A DNA stretch of 64,000 nt from an uncultured Clostridia bacterium (lineage in GTDB: Bacteria; Bacillota; Clostridia; Oscillospirales; CAG-272): positions 1 through 64,000 of the forward strand of contig CANRIL010000010.1 in assembly GCA_947630625.1 (NCBI GenBank). The letters run 5' to 3'. Of this stretch, positions 61,095 to 64,000 are shown in pieces. Every line of letters starts with the position of its first letter. Position 1 is the first letter of the stretch. Below the pieces are notes generated by a model. It did not search any database, was not told where the DNA came from, and saw nothing but the letters and a program-made list of their open reading frames with translations. Position numbers and translations under genes: made by a program.

Positions 61095-61134
61095 AAAAAA
61101 CGCTCCGGCGATTTTGTCCTCGTCCGGAGCGTTT
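61095..61134 (-). terminator. Rho-independent terminator of pyrG
   Basis: AAACGCTCCGG (61098-61108) pairs with CCGGAGCGTTT (61124-61134); on the minus strand TTTTTTC follows. It lies about 170 bases after the pyrG stop. The space 61135-61303 shows only a loose repeat (AAGCGT/CGCTT) and no gene. Confidence 0.8.
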
Positions 61135-61303
61135 CTATTATGTCATAGTTCTTCCACATCAACCGTAGACAAGTCTGAACTTCACCGCCCGCGCACAGCA
61201 AGCGTTTACCGCTTTGTGCTGTAAGCGTGCTTTACACTGCAATCGAACTTTCAATGCCGGCGGCAGAAAGCTAAGATGGGATATCCCAAATGCTTATACT
61301 GTC

Positions 61304-63158
<1,855 letters not shown>

Positions 63159-63236
63159 TATTTTCATAAAAAGCGTTAGTTTTTCGTGCGAAATACGTCT
63201 TTATTAGTGAAAGCACAAAAAAGCGAGGTGTGAGAT

Positions 63237-63788
63237 ATGGAAGACGAAAAGATCGTCAGCCTGTTCTGGCAGAGGGACGAGGCAGCGATCAGGGAGACAT
63301 CATCGAAATACGGCAAGCTGTGTCACAGCATCGCCTTCGGCGTGCTCCGCTCGAAGGAGGACGCGGAGGAATGCGTCAACGACACTTATACGCGCGTCTG
63401 GAACTCGATCCCGCCCGATCAGCCCGAACACCTTGACGCTTACGTATCAAAGGTGACGCGCCGCATCGCCATCGACAGATACAGAAAGAACACGGCGGAC
63501 AAACGCTCCGCGTCAACTGTTCCGATCATAGATGAGCTCTCTGAAGCGCTGCCCGACGGCGCGGACGCAGCCCTCGACAAAATCACGATACGCGACACCG
63601 TTAACCGGTTCGTCATCTCATTATCGCCTTTGAACCGTATAATCTTCATGCGCAGATACTTTTACTGCGCCTCGGTGAGGGAGATCGCGTCGCTTTTGCG
63701 AATGACCGAAACAGGCGTCAACATGAGGCTCGGCAGGATGAGGAAGAAGCTCAAAGAAGCGCTCGCCTCGTCCGGCGTGGAGGTGTGA
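63237..63788 (+). CDS. ECF-type RNA polymerase sigma factor
   Basis: 183 residues with the two ECF domains. Sigma2 (about 20-90) contains AFGVLRSKEDAEECVNDTYTRVWNSIPPDQPEHLDAYVSKVTRRIAIDRYRK; sigma4 (about 120-178) contains LSPLNRIIFMRRYFYCASVREIASLLRMTETGVNMRLGRMRKKLKE, the helix-turn-helix for the -35 element. AGCGAGGTGTG precedes the ATG. The next gene starts four bases after its stop and is a membrane protein, the usual place of the anti-sigma partner. The signal is unknown. Confidence 0.93.
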   Translation: MEDEKIVSLFWQRDEAAIRETSSKYGKLCHSIAFGVLRSKEDAEECVNDTYTRVWNSIPPDQPEHLDAYVSKVTRRIAIDRYRKNTADKRSASTVPIIDELSEALPDGADAALDKITIRDTVNRFVISLSPLNRIIFMRRYFYCASVREIASLLRMTETGVNMRLGRMRKKLKEALASSGVEV

Positions 63789-63792
63789 CAGG

Positions 63793-64000
63793 ATGAACGA
63801 ATTTGATATTTTCGAAGCCGTCGGCGAGGTCAGCGATTACCTCGTCATTGAATCCCGCGAGGACAGCGCCGCCGTCCGTGAGCGCAAGGTGATCTACCGC
63901 GTCGTGACCGCTGCCGCCGTATTGTTTCTCGTCACTGCAATAGCGTTTATTGCCGTGCGCGTCGCCGGCAGCATCGTCACCGGCCGCCGTCCCGGCACGA
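63793..64000 (+). CDS. Membrane protein, probable anti-sigma partner (partial, runs off the window)
   Basis: The ATG at 63793 has GGTG-GACAGG upstream and lies four bases after the sigma stop. The 69 visible residues begin MNEFDIFEAVGEVSDYLV, carry a charged stretch (SREDSAAVRERK) and one membrane segment (about 39-60, VVTAAAVLFLVTAIAFIAV), then run off the end. A short cytoplasmic N-domain followed by one membrane span right after an ECF sigma gene is typical of membrane anti-sigma or sigma-regulating proteins in Clostridia. No zinc-binding HxxxCxxC motif is seen in the part present. Confidence 0.7.
   Translation, partial: MNEFDIFEAVGEVSDYLVIESREDSAAVRERKVIYRVVTAAAVLFLVTAIAFIAVRVAGSIVTGRRPGT

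Overview
The window is a dense chromosomal segment of an endospore-forming, Gram-positive bacterium, most likely an uncultured member of the class Clostridia with GC-rich codon use. The support is direct: spoIIR, spoIVA, cwlD and pdaA are present, there is a tetrahydrofolate riboswitch of the kind found in Firmicutes, hprK is present, ribosome-binding sites are strong (AGGAGG type), SigA-like promoters are clear, and rpmG-secE-nusG-rplK-rplA are arranged as in Firmicutes. I saw no rRNA, tRNA, CRISPR array, phage or insertion sequence; this looks like core chromosome with a few accessory inserts.

Layout. 0.4-5.7 kb: spoIIR facing an acyltransferase, a lipoprotein, folC and folT, the folate genes under a THF riboswitch, then hprK. 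5.9-9.5 kb: a parvulin-type lipoprotein, a membrane-anchored protein with a Thr-Asp-Pro tail and a PAS/GHKL-like protein. 9.5-11 kb: three small genes resembling spore-surface proteins. 11-17.2 kb: a phosphodiesterase, a P-loop kinase fusion, two polysaccharide deacetylases (one PdaA), a GNAT enzyme and membrane proteins. 17.4-20.9 kb: a candidate structured RNA, then an Asp/Glu racemase, DD-carboxypeptidase and MurE-like ligase with overlapping ends. 21-26 kb: the secE-nusG-L11-L1 operon and aspS. 26-31.4 kb: DUF951, YfhO, ruvA, ruvB. 31.4-40.2 kb: a glycan block of two tandem GH51-type lipoproteins and a large discoidin/beta-propeller lipoprotein. 40.3-45.3 kb: a MATE transporter and a copper-resistance operon, csoR-copA with copZ fused to copA. 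45.4-51.5 kb: cwlD, adhE, tsaE, tsaB, rpiB. 51.6-57.2 kb: a NUDIX hydrolase, GH38 alpha-mannosidase and pepF. 57.3-64 kb: spoIVA, DUF362, a methyltransferase, pyrG, and an ECF sigma factor with its partner gene running off the end.

The functional themes are sporulation and cortex synthesis (spoIIR, spoIVA, cwlD, pdaA, small coat-like genes), peptidoglycan modification (racemase, DacF-type carboxypeptidase, MurE-like ligase, deacetylases), plant or host glycan breakdown (GH51 pair, discoidin/GH43-like protein, GH38), and copper homeostasis. The most striking observations are the copA-copZ fusion with an A6 run and an intact internal copZ ribosome-binding site; an inverted repeat before spoIVA whose left arm holds a SigE-like -10 and whose right arm holds the Shine-Dalgarno; a THF riboswitch followed by a 12-bp helix covering the folT Shine-Dalgarno; a SecE with an added signal peptide, low-complexity linker and extra membrane segment; and a structured RNA candidate before the racemase. 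All assignments rest on reading motifs and translations by eye; no database search was run.
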